17,744 bases of DNA from REEB95 sp035648735 (GCA_035648735.1 DASRKX010000029.1:1-17744); one strand, 5' to 3'; counted from the first letter of the stretch, positions 7,700 to 15,024 are shown. Notes: generated by a model not told the origin, from the letters alone. Numbers and translations: made by a program.

Positions 7700-8509
7700 A
7701 TGTTCTTCTATCTCAGCAAAATTCTCGAGATCGCCTTCGCGCCGGGCAATCTCCTGCTCTTGTTGCTTATGGGCGGACTTTGGCGTCTCTCCCGCACGCG
7801 GCGCCGTTCCGGCATGGGGCTCGCGGTCTTCGCCGCGCTCTGTTTTTTGGTTATCGCCGTCACTCCGGTGGCGCAATGGCTCGTCGCGCCGCTTGAAAAC
7901 CGCTTTCCGGCATCGCCGCATTTGCCGAGCGATATTGCCGGAATCGTCGTGCTCGGCGGCGCCACCAATACATCCGTCACCGCGGCGCATGGGCAGGTGG
8001 CACTCAATGATTCCGCCGAGCGCATTACCGAGGCGGTGATTCTGGCGCGGCGCTTCCCGTTGGCGCGCATCGTCTTGTCCGGCGGCAACGGCTCGCTTTT
8101 GCCGAGCGGCCCGAGCGAGGCCGCGGCGACGCGCGATTTGCTCGTGGCCATGGGCGTCGATCCAGGCCGTCTGGTGCTCGAAACCGGGTCGCGCACCACC
8201 TATGAGAACGCGGTCGAGAGCAAGGCCCTGGCGGCGCCGCGGCCGGGCGAGATCTGGATCCTGTTGACCTCGGGCTATCACATGCCGCGCGCGGTCGGCT
8301 GTTTTCGAAAAATCGGCTGGGACGTCCTACCCGATCCGGTCGATTTCCAGGACGACAACGAATACAGACCGGAACGCATTCAGCTCGACGGCAATCTTGC
8401 GCTCTTGAACAAGGCGCTGCACGAATGGCTCGGGTTGGCGGTCTATTATGCCACCGGCCGGATCGATACGCTGTTCCCCGGGCCGCTCTCGGCCAGTAGC
8501 TCGCGATAG
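7700..8509 (+). CDS. YdcF/ElyC-like (DUF218) inner-membrane envelope protein
   Basis: A 269-residue protein with two N-terminal membrane helices (about residues 10-29 and 40-60) and a DUF218 domain. Motifs are GIVVLGG (81-87), LSGGNG (126-131), ETGSRTTYENA (161-171) and TSGYHMPRA (190-198). Relatives such as E. coli ElyC and SanA affect peptidoglycan and envelope-polymer synthesis, possibly through lipid-carrier metabolism, but the reaction is not established. Its place inside a polysaccharide locus fits an envelope role. The start MFFYLSK at 7700 matches the typical family N-terminus; in-frame ATGs at 7670 and 7625 are alternatives, none with a strong ribosome site. The 3' end overlaps the convergent glycosyltransferase gene by 64 bp, unusual for two real genes, so the C-terminal tail after about residue 248 is probably variable. 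Confidence 0.88.
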   Translation: MFFYLSKILEIAFAPGNLLLLLLMGGLWRLSRTRRRSGMGLAVFAALCFLVIAVTPVAQWLVAPLENRFPASPHLPSDIAGIVVLGGATNTSVTAAHGQVALNDSAERITEAVILARRFPLARIVLSGGNGSLLPSGPSEAAATRDLLVAMGVDPGRLVLETGSRTTYENAVESKALAAPRPGEIWILLTSGYHMPRAVGCFRKIGWDVLPDPVDFQDDNEYRPERIQLDGNLALLNKALHEWLGLAVYYATGRIDTLFPGPLSASSSR

Positions 8510-9630
8510 ACCGAAGCGGTCGCTTCTTCCACCGACCGATCCGAAAATCCTTCCTCGACGAGCCGCCGGCCGGCTGCGCCCAAGCGTGCCCGGCGCGCCG
8601 GGTCGGCCGCGAGCGTCGCCAGGGCCTCGGCGAAGGCCGCCACATCGCCCGACGGCGCCAGGACGGCGTTGATGCCGTCGCGCGCGATGATACGGATACC
8701 GGGCACGTCGCTCGCCACGATCGGCCGCGCCATGGCGGCGGCCTCGATCAGGCTCTTCGGGACGCCCTCGCCGCCAAGCGATCCGAGCACGGCGATATGC
8801 GACTGCGCCCAGACGGCGGCGACGTCCTCGACGCGGCCGAGCCAACGCACACCGGGGAGTTTCGCCCAGGCTTCGAGCGTCGCGCGCGGCAGGGCGATCG
8901 GATTTTCCACATCGATGTCGCCGGCGAGCACGAAACGGAGGTCGATGCCGCGCGCGCGAACCCGTTGCTGCGCCTCGACGAGGGTGGCGATGCCTTTGAT
9001 GGCGATCATGCGCCCGGCATAGGCGATGGTCACGGGGGGTGCCGGCGGCTCGAGTACAGGCCGAAAGCGCGCGAGATCGACGCCCGAACCCGGAATGACC
9101 ACGATGCGGGACGCCGCAGCCGGGGCGATTGCGACCAGCGCGTCGCGATCCTCATTGTTCTGCACGATGACGCGGCTCCCGGCGCGTAGCAGGATCAGGG
9201 GCCAGACTCGACGTGCCGTTGCGGCCATAAGCCGCGCCGACCAACGCGCCGAACTTCCCATATAGCCCGTGCCGGTGACCATGCTGATTACCCGCGTCAC
9301 GCCGGCCAGGCGCGCGGCGATGCCGCCGAGGAGCGACGGCTTCAGCGACACATGATGCACGATGAACGGCCGTTCGCGGCGATAGAGGCGGCGGATTTCC
9401 CAAATGGCGGCGATGCCGGCGAGCGGGTCGATGCGACCGCGACGCCAGCGCAACGGATGAAGCGTGAAGCCCTGCGCGCGTATCCGTTCGCCGTGGGCGG
9501 TGACGCGCGTTGCCACCGCGACCTCGAAGCCGAGATCGCGCGCGGCCCGCGCCATCGGCAGGCGGTGCGACCAGAAATACCAATCTTCGGTGACCAGAAA
9601 GATAAGCTTGCGCCGCGCTTCAACATTCAT
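8446..9630 (-). CDS. Glycosyltransferase family 4 (GT-B fold)
   Basis: A 394-residue GT-B glycosyltransferase that likely adds a sugar to a lipid-linked oligosaccharide on the cytoplasmic side. The acceptor half shows the PglA/WbcQ-type pattern LVTEDWYFWSHRLPMAR (residues 12-28) and SLKPSLLGG (95-103). The donor half shows VIPGSGVD (178-185), YAGRMIAIKG (204-213) and the EX7E motif E288...E296 within GGEGVPKSLIEAAAM, followed by PIVASDVPG. Its start overlaps the end of the ligase-like gene by 11 bp, so the two are probably co-translated. It is the last gene of the minus-strand run from the WbpV-like SDR, and its 3' end overlaps the DUF218 gene. Sugar donor and linkage cannot be predicted. Confidence 0.92.
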   Translation of the reverse strand: MNVEARRKLIFLVTEDWYFWSHRLPMARAARDLGFEVAVATRVTAHGERIRAQGFTLHPLRWRRGRIDPLAGIAAIWEIRRLYRRERPFIVHHVSLKPSLLGGIAARLAGVTRVISMVTGTGYMGSSARWSARLMAATARRVWPLILLRAGSRVIVQNNEDRDALVAIAPAAASRIVVIPGSGVDLARFRPVLEPPAPPVTIAYAGRMIAIKGIATLVEAQQRVRARGIDLRFVLAGDIDVENPIALPRATLEAWAKLPGVRWLGRVEDVAAVWAQSHIAVLGSLGGEGVPKSLIEAAAMARPIVASDVPGIRIIARDGINAVLAPSGDVAAFAEALATLAADPARRARLGAAGRRLVEEGFSDRSVEEATASVYRELLAESGPGNSVSIRPVA

Positions 9631-10840
9631 CCGGCATGCTCCCGGCGAGCAGCGCCCCGGTCAGCCATAGGCAGGAAAGCCACCACGCCTGCCAGATGCC
9701 GTAACTTACCAGCGCGATGACCAGTGCCGCGCCGGCATAGGCGAGCGCCATGCCGCGCTCGGTCGGCGGCATGGCCGCGGCGAAGCCGATCCGCCACAAG
9801 CCCCAGCAAACGATGGCCAAGCAGAGCAGCGTGCCCGGAACACCGAGTTCAAGTTCCCATTGCAGCACGGCGTTATGGGGATGCAGGGGCAACGCCTCGT
9901 GCCCGGGGCCCATATGGATGCCGGGCAAGGTCGCGAAATCGCGGTGACCGCCGGGAATCTCGCGCGATGCATCCATGCCCCAGCCGAGCAGCGGCCGCTC
10001 GCCGATCTTGTCGGCGGCGAAGCGCCAGATCAGCAATCGATGGAGGGCCGAAATTCTAATGTCCGGCGATCGCTGCTGAATCGAGACCGTCGATTCATAG
10101 CTCGGGGTGGCAATCGGCATGATCGCGGCGACGCCGATCAATCCGATGGCCAACGCACCGGCAGTGGCGCGCGGCAGCCATCGCGCGACGATGAAGACGA
10201 CAATGCCGAAGCCGAGCGCCACCATCGCCGCGAAGCTCGACATGAGCCCGATAGCGACGATCACGGCGAGGGCGAGCGCGGCGCCGAGCAGCGGCACGCG
10301 GCGCAGGCCGAGCAGCGCCGGTCCCAACAGGAGCACGAGGGTCGTCGCGCCGCGGTCGAAGCGCGAGAAGGTGATTCCGTAACCCGCCGGATGGATCAGC
10401 CGTGTCAAGGCGGCGCCACTCGACCATTCGATGAGGAGCAGCGCCGCTGCCAGGGCGACGCCGATTGCGGCGCCGATGCCGACGTCGCGCCGTTCGCGCG
10501 CCGTCAGAGCCCGCGCGGCAGCAAGGACGATCAGCCCTTCGGCAGAAATGACCAGCAGCCGCAATCCCTCGAACAGGCTGTGGCCCGGCAGGATCGACCA
10601 CAAGGAACTCGCCGCCGCCCAAAGCGCCAGGGCGCCAAGCAGCATCGGCAACGGATGTAACGCGCGCAATCCCGCTCCAAGCCGACGACCGTCGACGATC
10701 AGCAAGGTGAGCGCCACGACGGCAAGCAACGGTGCCAGGCCGAGCGCCACCATGACAGCGAGCGGCGGCAACGCGACCGCGAACGCCGCGAGAAGGTTGC
10801 CGGCGGTGAATATGCCGCGGGGTGTGCTGGGCGCGGTCAT
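9620..10840 (-). CDS. O-antigen ligase / polymerase-like membrane protein (Wzy_C family)
   Basis: A 406-residue polytopic membrane protein with about ten to twelve helices and one long periplasmic loop (about residues 245-325). The loop contains RLLIWRFAADKIGERPLLGWGMD (its core motif at about 268-290) and LHPHNAVLQWELELGVPG (from 319), the signature of the O-antigen ligase/Wzy_C family; the His of HPHN (H321) corresponds to the residue needed for WaaL ligase activity. It is either the WaaL-like ligase that moves finished glycan to an acceptor or a Wzy-type polymerase; these cannot be separated without function or structure data. It lies 73 bp after the FkbM gene and overlaps the GT4 gene by 11 bp. 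No clear ribosome site precedes the ATG at 10840. Confidence 0.88.
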   Translation of the reverse strand: MTAPSTPRGIFTAGNLLAAFAVALPPLAVMVALGLAPLLAVVALTLLIVDGRRLGAGLRALHPLPMLLGALALWAAASSLWSILPGHSLFEGLRLLVISAEGLIVLAAARALTARERRDVGIGAAIGVALAAALLLIEWSSGAALTRLIHPAGYGITFSRFDRGATTLVLLLGPALLGLRRVPLLGAALALAVIVAIGLMSSFAAMVALGFGIVVFIVARWLPRATAGALAIGLIGVAAIMPIATPSYESTVSIQQRSPDIRISALHRLLIWRFAADKIGERPLLGWGMDASREIPGGHRDFATLPGIHMGPGHEALPLHPHNAVLQWELELGVPGTLLCLAIVCWGLWRIGFAAAMPPTERGMALAYAGAALVIALVSYGIWQAWWLSCLWLTGALLAGSMPDEC

Positions 10841-10913
10841 CGCCGCGCTTTATAGGCGAGAACCGGCCGATCCGCACGCGGTAATGTCTCGCTTCTGGCC
10901 CCGTATGGCAGCG

Positions 10914-11651
10914 CTAATTTGCGAAATACCGATCGACGCCGATCTGATGCACAAGCTTATAGCCGACAAGCTCCATCGCCCCTCGAACCGGCGCCAAATT
11001 GTTATCGAAGCATTCGACTTGCATAAGACATTGATTGTTGCGCAGCAGATTTTCCATTCCCTGAAGTGCCTTTAATTCATGTCCTTCGATGTCGATTTTG
11101 ATTGCGATTTTTTGTCCTGACAGAGGAATCGCATCGTCAAGTCGGACAGCGGCAACAAAACGAGTGGCCGCCGTGGCGTCCTGACTGATCTTCGACCACA
11201 CGTTATGCGTCGCCGGCCCCCATTCGAATGGGACCCGGCCATCACGGTCGCTCACGGCCACCGCTCGGCTCTCGACAATTTCCAGAAGGTCGTTGAGCAG
11301 CAGGTTCGCCTGAAGTTGGGCGTAGCTTCGCTGGTCCGGCTCGAAGGCGATGATCTTGGAGCATTCCGTCTGCTGGGCGACGAAGATCGAGTAGAGGCCC
11401 ATATTGGCGCCGACATCGAGGAAGACGCTGCAATGCCGCCGTCTGATTTCATCGAGGAAAAAATCAATCTGGTCGCGTTCAACCAAACCGTGGGCGACCA
11501 CCATACGATCGGCCCAGTTGGCAAAATTGACGACAAAATGCGCGCCGTTCCGCTTGACGATTCTATATCGGTGGCGCGGTTGCAATAGCGCAACGCGCTT
11601 GCGCCAACTCGGGATCAGCCGTCTCAGGAAGGGCAGCCGCGATAGCCGCAT
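10914..11651 (-). CDS. FkbM family S-adenosylmethionine-dependent methyltransferase
   Basis: A 245-residue class I methyltransferase. Motif I is FLDVGANMG (residues 77-85), motif II ends in AFEPD (102-106), and the FkbM-typical KIDIEGHE is at 185-192. Such enzymes in glycan loci usually O-methylate a sugar residue, so here it probably caps or decorates the polysaccharide; the target is inferred from context only. The gene starts 14 bp after the upstream SDR gene, and its AAGGA ribosome site overlaps that gene's TAA stop, giving coupling. The base composition is odd: by hand count bases 10921-11160 are about 47% G+C, far below neighbours (for example 87% at 12481-12540), and amino acids such as Asn, Lys and Ile are richer. 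This suggests acquisition from another genome. Confidence 0.93.
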   Translation of the reverse strand: MRLSRLPFLRRLIPSWRKRVALLQPRHRYRIVKRNGAHFVVNFANWADRMVVAHGLVERDQIDFFLDEIRRRHCSVFLDVGANMGLYSIFVAQQTECSKIIAFEPDQRSYAQLQANLLLNDLLEIVESRAVAVSDRDGRVPFEWGPATHNVWSKISQDATAATRFVAAVRLDDAIPLSGQKIAIKIDIEGHELKALQGMENLLRNNQCLMQVECFDNNLAPVRGAMELVGYKLVHQIGVDRYFAN

Positions 11652-11665
11652 GATCGTATTTTTCC

Positions 11666-12592
11666 TTAACCGCCGCGAAACCCGGCGCAGGCGGCGGCCA
11701 TCGCCGCGTCAAAGCCGATCCGCGGCTGCCAGCCGAGCGTCCGACGCGTCGTGCCGTCGTCCACGACCAGTGAATCCAACAGCCGGCCGGCCGCTTCGCG
11801 TTGTCCGAGCATGGCGGCACCAAGGCGAAGCAGCGCCGGTGGCATCGGAAACAAGCGCGGGCGGCGGCCGAGATGCCCGGCAATCGCGCGAACCAGTTCC
11901 GGCATCGACAATTCCACATCACGCATCAGCAGCACACGGCCGGGTGCGGCCGGGTGCTCGATCGCTCGTTCGATGAGATCGAGCAGATTCTCGAGCGCGA
12001 TCAGGCTGCGGCGGTTCCGAATCGCCGCAAAAGGCAGCGGCACGCCGCGGTCGATCAGCCGCAGCAAGGTGCGGAGGTTACCTTTCATGTCCGGGCCGTA
12101 GACCAGGGGCGGCCGCAGGATGACCAACTCCGGCGCTGTGCTGCGCATCGCGTCTTCGATCGCCAGCTTCGCCCAGCCATAGGATTCGACCGGTGCCGGC
12201 CGGCTCAAATCGGAGAAGGGCCGTGCCGCGGTTCGCTCGCCGAGCACCTTGATCGAGCTGAGCAGAATCGTGCGCTCGACGCCCTCGCGTGTCGCCGCGG
12301 CGCCGATGGCGGCCGCCGTCGTGGCGTCCTGCGCGATCCAGGAATCGCCCCTCGATGGCGCGTGGGCGCGGCTGGCGAGGTGGATGACAGCCCGTGCGCC
12401 GGCCAACAGCGGCGGCCAGTCGGTTGACGCGTTGAGCCCGCCGCCCGTCCTTGCTTCGATGCCGGACTCGAAAATCATCGGCTGCCGCGTGACCGCGCGC
12501 ACCGCGACGCCGGCGCGCGCGAGGCGTCGCGCCAGCGGCCGGCCGATAAAGCCGCCGGCCCCCAAAACGACGATGGGCCTTCGATCCGACAT
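11666..12592 (-). CDS. NAD-dependent SDR, WbpV/WreQ-type UDP-sugar 4-reductase or 4-epimerase
   Basis: A 308-residue extended short-chain dehydrogenase acting on a nucleotide sugar. It shows the glycine signature GAGGFIG (residues 11-17), HLASRAH (71-77), SSIKVLGE (112-119, characteristic of the WbpV/WreQ subgroup), the catalytic YGWAK (Y138, K142), VYGPDMKGN and NRRSL (193-197). In Rhizobium etli, WreQ reduces the 4-keto product of the dehydratase WreV to UDP-QuiNAc, and the presence here of a similar dehydratase and a WbpL-like transferase supports the same role; a UDP-glucose or UDP-GlcNAc 4-epimerase is the alternative. The ATG at 12592 is preferred over 12616 because AGAGGAA lies just before it. 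It is the first gene of the run SDR, FkbM, ligase, GT4. Confidence 0.9.
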   Translation of the reverse strand: MSDRRPIVVLGAGGFIGRPLARRLARAGVAVRAVTRQPMIFESGIEARTGGGLNASTDWPPLLAGARAVIHLASRAHAPSRGDSWIAQDATTAAAIGAAATREGVERTILLSSIKVLGERTAARPFSDLSRPAPVESYGWAKLAIEDAMRSTAPELVILRPPLVYGPDMKGNLRTLLRLIDRGVPLPFAAIRNRRSLIALENLLDLIERAIEHPAAPGRVLLMRDVELSMPELVRAIAGHLGRRPRLFPMPPALLRLGAAMLGQREAAGRLLDSLVVDDGTTRRTLGWQPRIGFDAAMAAACAGFRGG

Positions 12593-12661
12593 GGGTTCCT
12601 CTTGACGGCGAAACATACGCGTGCCGCCGGAAGCTTGCTATGATGACGGGCCGAGGAACCC
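12593..12661. repeat. Perfect 9-bp inverted repeat at both divergent start sites
   Basis: GGGTTCCTC at 12593-12601 is the exact reverse complement of GAGGAACCC at 12653-12661. Each arm holds the ribosome site of one divergent gene: the SDR ATG (12592) follows its arm directly, and the nuclease-like ATG (12664) follows its arm after GC. The two genes therefore start with nearly identical leader sequence. It may be coincidence, a dyad operator, or the scar of a local inversion. Confidence 0.75.
12636..12644 (+). promoter_or_regulatory. Candidate extended -10 promoter for the nuclease-like gene
   Basis: TGCTATGAT fits the extended -10 pattern TGnTATnnT, and lies 19 bp before the ATG at 12664, giving a leader of roughly a dozen bases that still contains the GAGGAA ribosome site. 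No good -35 hexamer is seen at the usual distance, which is compatible with an extended -10 promoter. This is a pattern match only. Confidence 0.35.
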
Positions 12662-12663
12662 GC

Positions 12664-13209
12664 ATGACCCGCACTCTGCGCCTTGCGTTGCTCGCCGCCA
12701 TCGGCCTCGCGGCGACTTATGGGCTCGCCCTTGCGATACTCGGTCGCGCCGCCGGGACCGAACGCTATGTCGTGATCGACGGCGATACGCTCGAATTGAT
12801 ACCCGCCCATTGCGGCTTCAACGCGCTCGGACTCGGTTGTCGTGCGCAGTCCTTGCGGCTTTATGGCGTCGACGCGTTCGAAAGCGGCCAGACCTGCCGC
12901 GACGCGAGCGACCATCCCTGGCCTTGCGGCGCCGTCGCGACCGAGCGGTTGAAACAGCTCATCGCCCAGTCGGATTTCGGTTGCCACGTCGATCCGGAAT
13001 TCGTCGATCGCCACGCGCACGAATTTTCGATCTGTGTCGCGGGCGATCGTGACGTCGGGGCCGTGCTGGTCAGCGAAGGGCTCGCCTTCGCCTATGGCCG
13101 CGGCGCGCAGTACCTGCCGATCGAGGCGAAGGCGAAGGCGGAAAAGCGGGGCGCCTGGGCCGGTCGCTTCGTGCGGCCGCAATATTTCCGCCAAGGCGCG
13201 ACGGATTAG
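12664..13209 (+). CDS. Membrane-anchored thermonuclease (SNase)-fold protein with altered active site
   Basis: A 181-residue protein with one N-terminal hydrophobic helix (about residues 7-27, uncleaved anchor or signal) and a periplasmic staphylococcal-nuclease-like OB domain. By eye it aligns to staphylococcal nuclease: IDGDT (38-42, metal Asp D39 and D41), RLYGVDAFE (R65, D70, E73 matching Arg35, Asp40, Glu43) and LVSEGLA (135-141). At the position of catalytic Arg87 (DKYGR in the nuclease) it has DRHAH (115-119), so His119 replaces Arg. Cysteines at 50, 59, 78, 88, 107 and 124 suggest disulfides, as expected in the periplasm. The start is set by GAGGAA 5 bp before the ATG. It is inverted between the WbpL-like and WbpV-like genes. 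It may be a weakened nuclease or a binding protein. Confidence 0.85.
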   Translation: MTRTLRLALLAAIGLAATYGLALAILGRAAGTERYVVIDGDTLELIPAHCGFNALGLGCRAQSLRLYGVDAFESGQTCRDASDHPWPCGAVATERLKQLIAQSDFGCHVDPEFVDRHAHEFSICVAGDRDVGAVLVSEGLAFAYGRGAQYLPIEAKAKAEKRGAWAGRFVRPQYFRQGATD

Positions 13210-13218
13210 TGTCGCGAG

Positions 13219-14223
13219 TTACGGGGCCGGCGCGCGTCGGCTGCGGCGCTGCAGCGCCATCAATGTCGCCGCGGCGACGATCGCGCCGCCGGCGAGCGCC
13301 GCCAGCGGCGCGTAGACCGAGGCCACGGCCAAGCCGATCAGCGCGATATTCCCGCCGAGGACAATGAGCGACACCGCGCCGTGATCGCCGTCGGATTGCG
13401 CCGCCCGCTGGTAAAAGTGAGAGCGATGCGCCTGCCAGACCCGCTCGCCGCGCAGCGCGCGATGCACCAGGGTGATGGTGGCGTCGGCCAGGTAGTAGAG
13501 CGGCAGGATCAGGGCCGCCGCCCACAGGCCCTGGCCGGCCAGCAGGAGCAACAGCCAGCCCAGGAGATAGCCCAGCGGTACGCTGCCGCTGTCGCCGAGG
13601 AACACCTTCGCCGGCTGCCAGTTCCAGCGCAGGAAGCCGAGCGCGGCGGCGGCGGCGGCAAGGGCGGGCGGCGCGCCGGCCGCGCCGGCCAGCGTCGCGA
13701 CCAGGGCGGCGCCGATGCCGAGGCTGGCCGTCTCGACGCCGGCAATGCCGTCGATGCCGTCCATGAAATTATAGAGGTTCACGAACCATACCCAGATCGC
13801 CGCCGTGGCGACGCGGTCCAGCAGCGGCGGCAGCCAGCCCTGAAAGATCGGGGCGTCGGCGGGCAGCAAGCTGATCCCCAGGATCACGGCCGCGACATGG
13901 CCGAGCAGCCGCAAAATTACCGGCAGGCTGCGCAGATCATCGATGAAGGAAAGCAGCGCCAGCGCCAGCGCCACGACGGCGATCGCGGCGGATTGCGGCG
14001 GTGCGACGCCGAGCGCGGCGAGCACGATCCAGCACAGGCCGACGGTCGGGACAAGCGCAAGCCCGCCGCCGCGCGGGATCGGCGCGCTATGCAAGGAGCG
14101 CGCGCCGGGCCGGTCGAGGATGGCGCGGCGCTTGAGCCAGCGCATCGCGGCCGCCGTCAGGTAAAGGCTGCCGCCGAGCGCTACGAGCGCGATGATGACC
14201 GTCGCGGTCCAGTCCGTCGCCAT
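13219..14223 (-). CDS. Undecaprenyl-phosphate sugar-1-phosphate transferase (WbpL/WecA/MraY family)
   Basis: A 334-residue integral membrane enzyme with about ten helices that starts glycan assembly by moving a HexNAc-1-phosphate from its UDP donor to undecaprenyl phosphate. Motifs are FIDDLRSL (residues 93-100), the Mg/catalytic loop NLYNFMDGIDGIAG (149-162), FLGDSGS (208-214) and HRSHFYQRA (266-274, typical of the WbpL/WreU branch). The frame is open upstream to 14427, but the ATG at 14223 gives the normal length and begins just before the first helix. Donor could be UDP-QuiNAc or UDP-FucNAc (as in WreU and WbpL) given the dehydratase and reductase nearby; UDP-GlcNAc is the alternative. It converges with the nuclease-like gene, with only 9 bp between the stops. 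Confidence 0.92.
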   Translation of the reverse strand: MATDWTATVIIALVALGGSLYLTAAAMRWLKRRAILDRPGARSLHSAPIPRGGGLALVPTVGLCWIVLAALGVAPPQSAAIAVVALALALLSFIDDLRSLPVILRLLGHVAAVILGISLLPADAPIFQGWLPPLLDRVATAAIWVWFVNLYNFMDGIDGIAGVETASLGIGAALVATLAGAAGAPPALAAAAAALGFLRWNWQPAKVFLGDSGSVPLGYLLGWLLLLLAGQGLWAAALILPLYYLADATITLVHRALRGERVWQAHRSHFYQRAAQSDGDHGAVSLIVLGGNIALIGLAVASVYAPLAALAGGAIVAAATLMALQRRSRRAPAP

Positions 14224-14320
14224 GGCGTTCGCTGCGCTCCGTCCGCTGCGGCCGTGTGATAGGCCGCCGCAAGCCGGGGCGCAACGGATTCGCACGCCGC
14301 GATGATCGGGGCGGCGACGC

Positions 14321-14635
14321 CTAGCAGTGCAGGACGGTGGCGCAGAGCCGCGTCTTGAGATCCTGCAGCTCGCCCTTGTGCTGCTTGAGCTCCTGCAACT
14401 CGGTCGAACCAGGGGCCGCACCCGCATAGGTGTGGACGAGCATCAGCGCCTCGGTGATGAGCGAATTGACCGTCTCCGGCGACAGGCCCTTAAGCATTTC
14501 CTGGTAATGGGAGAGCGCTTGCGGCGACAGCCCCGGCGCCGGAATCGCCTGTTCGCTCGCGGCATGCGAAATGCCGTGGCTGATCAGGATGGGCACCGCC
14601 GCCAGCACGAGTCCCAGCATGGGGATTCGCTTCAT
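14321..14635 (-). CDS. Small exported protein of unknown function
   Basis: A 104-residue protein with a clear signal peptide (MKRIPMLGLVLAAVPILIS, then a likely cut near SHA-ASEQ at residues 23-25). The mature part of about 80 residues looks all-helical: LSPQALSHYQEMLKGLSPETVNSLITEAL, quoted here only to its core positions 40-68, then a Gly/Pro break and a charged helix (LQELKQHKGELQDLKTR) that ends LCATVLHC with two cysteines at the C-terminus. I do not recognise the family. The start is chosen for AGGAAGAA shortly before the ATG and the signal peptide it yields; the frame stays open upstream to 14848 without support. A 7-bp dyad lies 26 bp upstream. It lies 97 bp before the WbpL-like gene on the same strand and could be co-transcribed with it. 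Confidence 0.7.
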   Translation of the reverse strand: MKRIPMLGLVLAAVPILISHGISHAASEQAIPAPGLSPQALSHYQEMLKGLSPETVNSLITEALMLVHTYAGAAPGSTELQELKQHKGELQDLKTRLCATVLHC

Positions 14636-14660
14636 GGCTTCTTCCTCTCGCGTTCGGCGG

Positions 14661-14676
14661 CCGATGCGTGCATCGG
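14661..14676. promoter_or_regulatory. Dyad CCGATGC-GT-GCATCGG upstream of the small exported protein
   Basis: Two perfect 7-bp arms separated by two bases lie 26-41 bp upstream of the start codon at 14635. The position and symmetry fit an operator for a dimeric regulator or a short 5' leader hairpin. No matching copy was noticed elsewhere in the window, so its role is unknown. Confidence 0.4.
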
Positions 14677-14949
14677 TGCCGGGCCCGATCGCTGTCTCTC
14701 GCGTCGCCATGCGCGGATTGCGCATGAAAGCCGGGTTGGGCGGAAACAAACCGGCGCCGGCGCAAGACCCAGTCGAGCAGGGCCTTGGGTTCATGGCTTG
14801 ATGCCATTTGAGACGCACCACGCGTCCAGGCCCATCTACCGCAAGCACCGTGCCAAGCGCGGCGAACCGGGGGGTTTCATGGAATTTCGGCGCTGCGCGT
14901 CGCGCCTTTGTAAAATCGGGCGACGGCGATTCGTTAACGACGGCGAATC

Positions 14950-14982
14950 AAAAATAAAAAAACCGCGGCGCTAACGCCGCGG
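14950..14982 (-). terminator. Strong intrinsic terminator, minus strand
   Basis: A perfect 8-bp stem (CCGCGGCG at 14963-14970, CGCCGCGG at 14975-14982) with loop CTAA is flanked on its low-coordinate side by an A-rich run (14950-14962), which is a T-run in the minus-strand transcript. It ends transcripts coming from the lipoprotein gene (stop at 15064), about 80 bases after that stop. Confidence 0.9.
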
Positions 14983-15024
14983 CGAATGAGTGGCCAATCG
15001 ATCTTTTTATACCCTAGTCCGGGC

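Noticed and set aside
10841..11720. FkbM region considered as a mobile element because of its low G+C
   Set aside because: No transposase, integrase, terminal repeats or target duplications are visible around it.
11666..12592. SDR considered as the missing RfbD (dTDP-4-dehydrorhamnose reductase)
   Set aside because: The SSIKVLGE and NRRSL motifs and its position next to a WbpL-like gene fit the WbpV/WreQ group, not RfbD.
13381..14259. 292-codon plus-strand frame over the WbpL-like gene
   Set aside because: It is antisense to a membrane protein with clear motifs; its own product is a Gln/Arg/Gly-rich sequence typical of antisense frames.
14879..14974. Possible 31-residue Arg/Lys-rich peptide on the plus strand
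   Set aside because: It has a G-run before the ATG but ends inside the terminator hairpin loop and has no other support.
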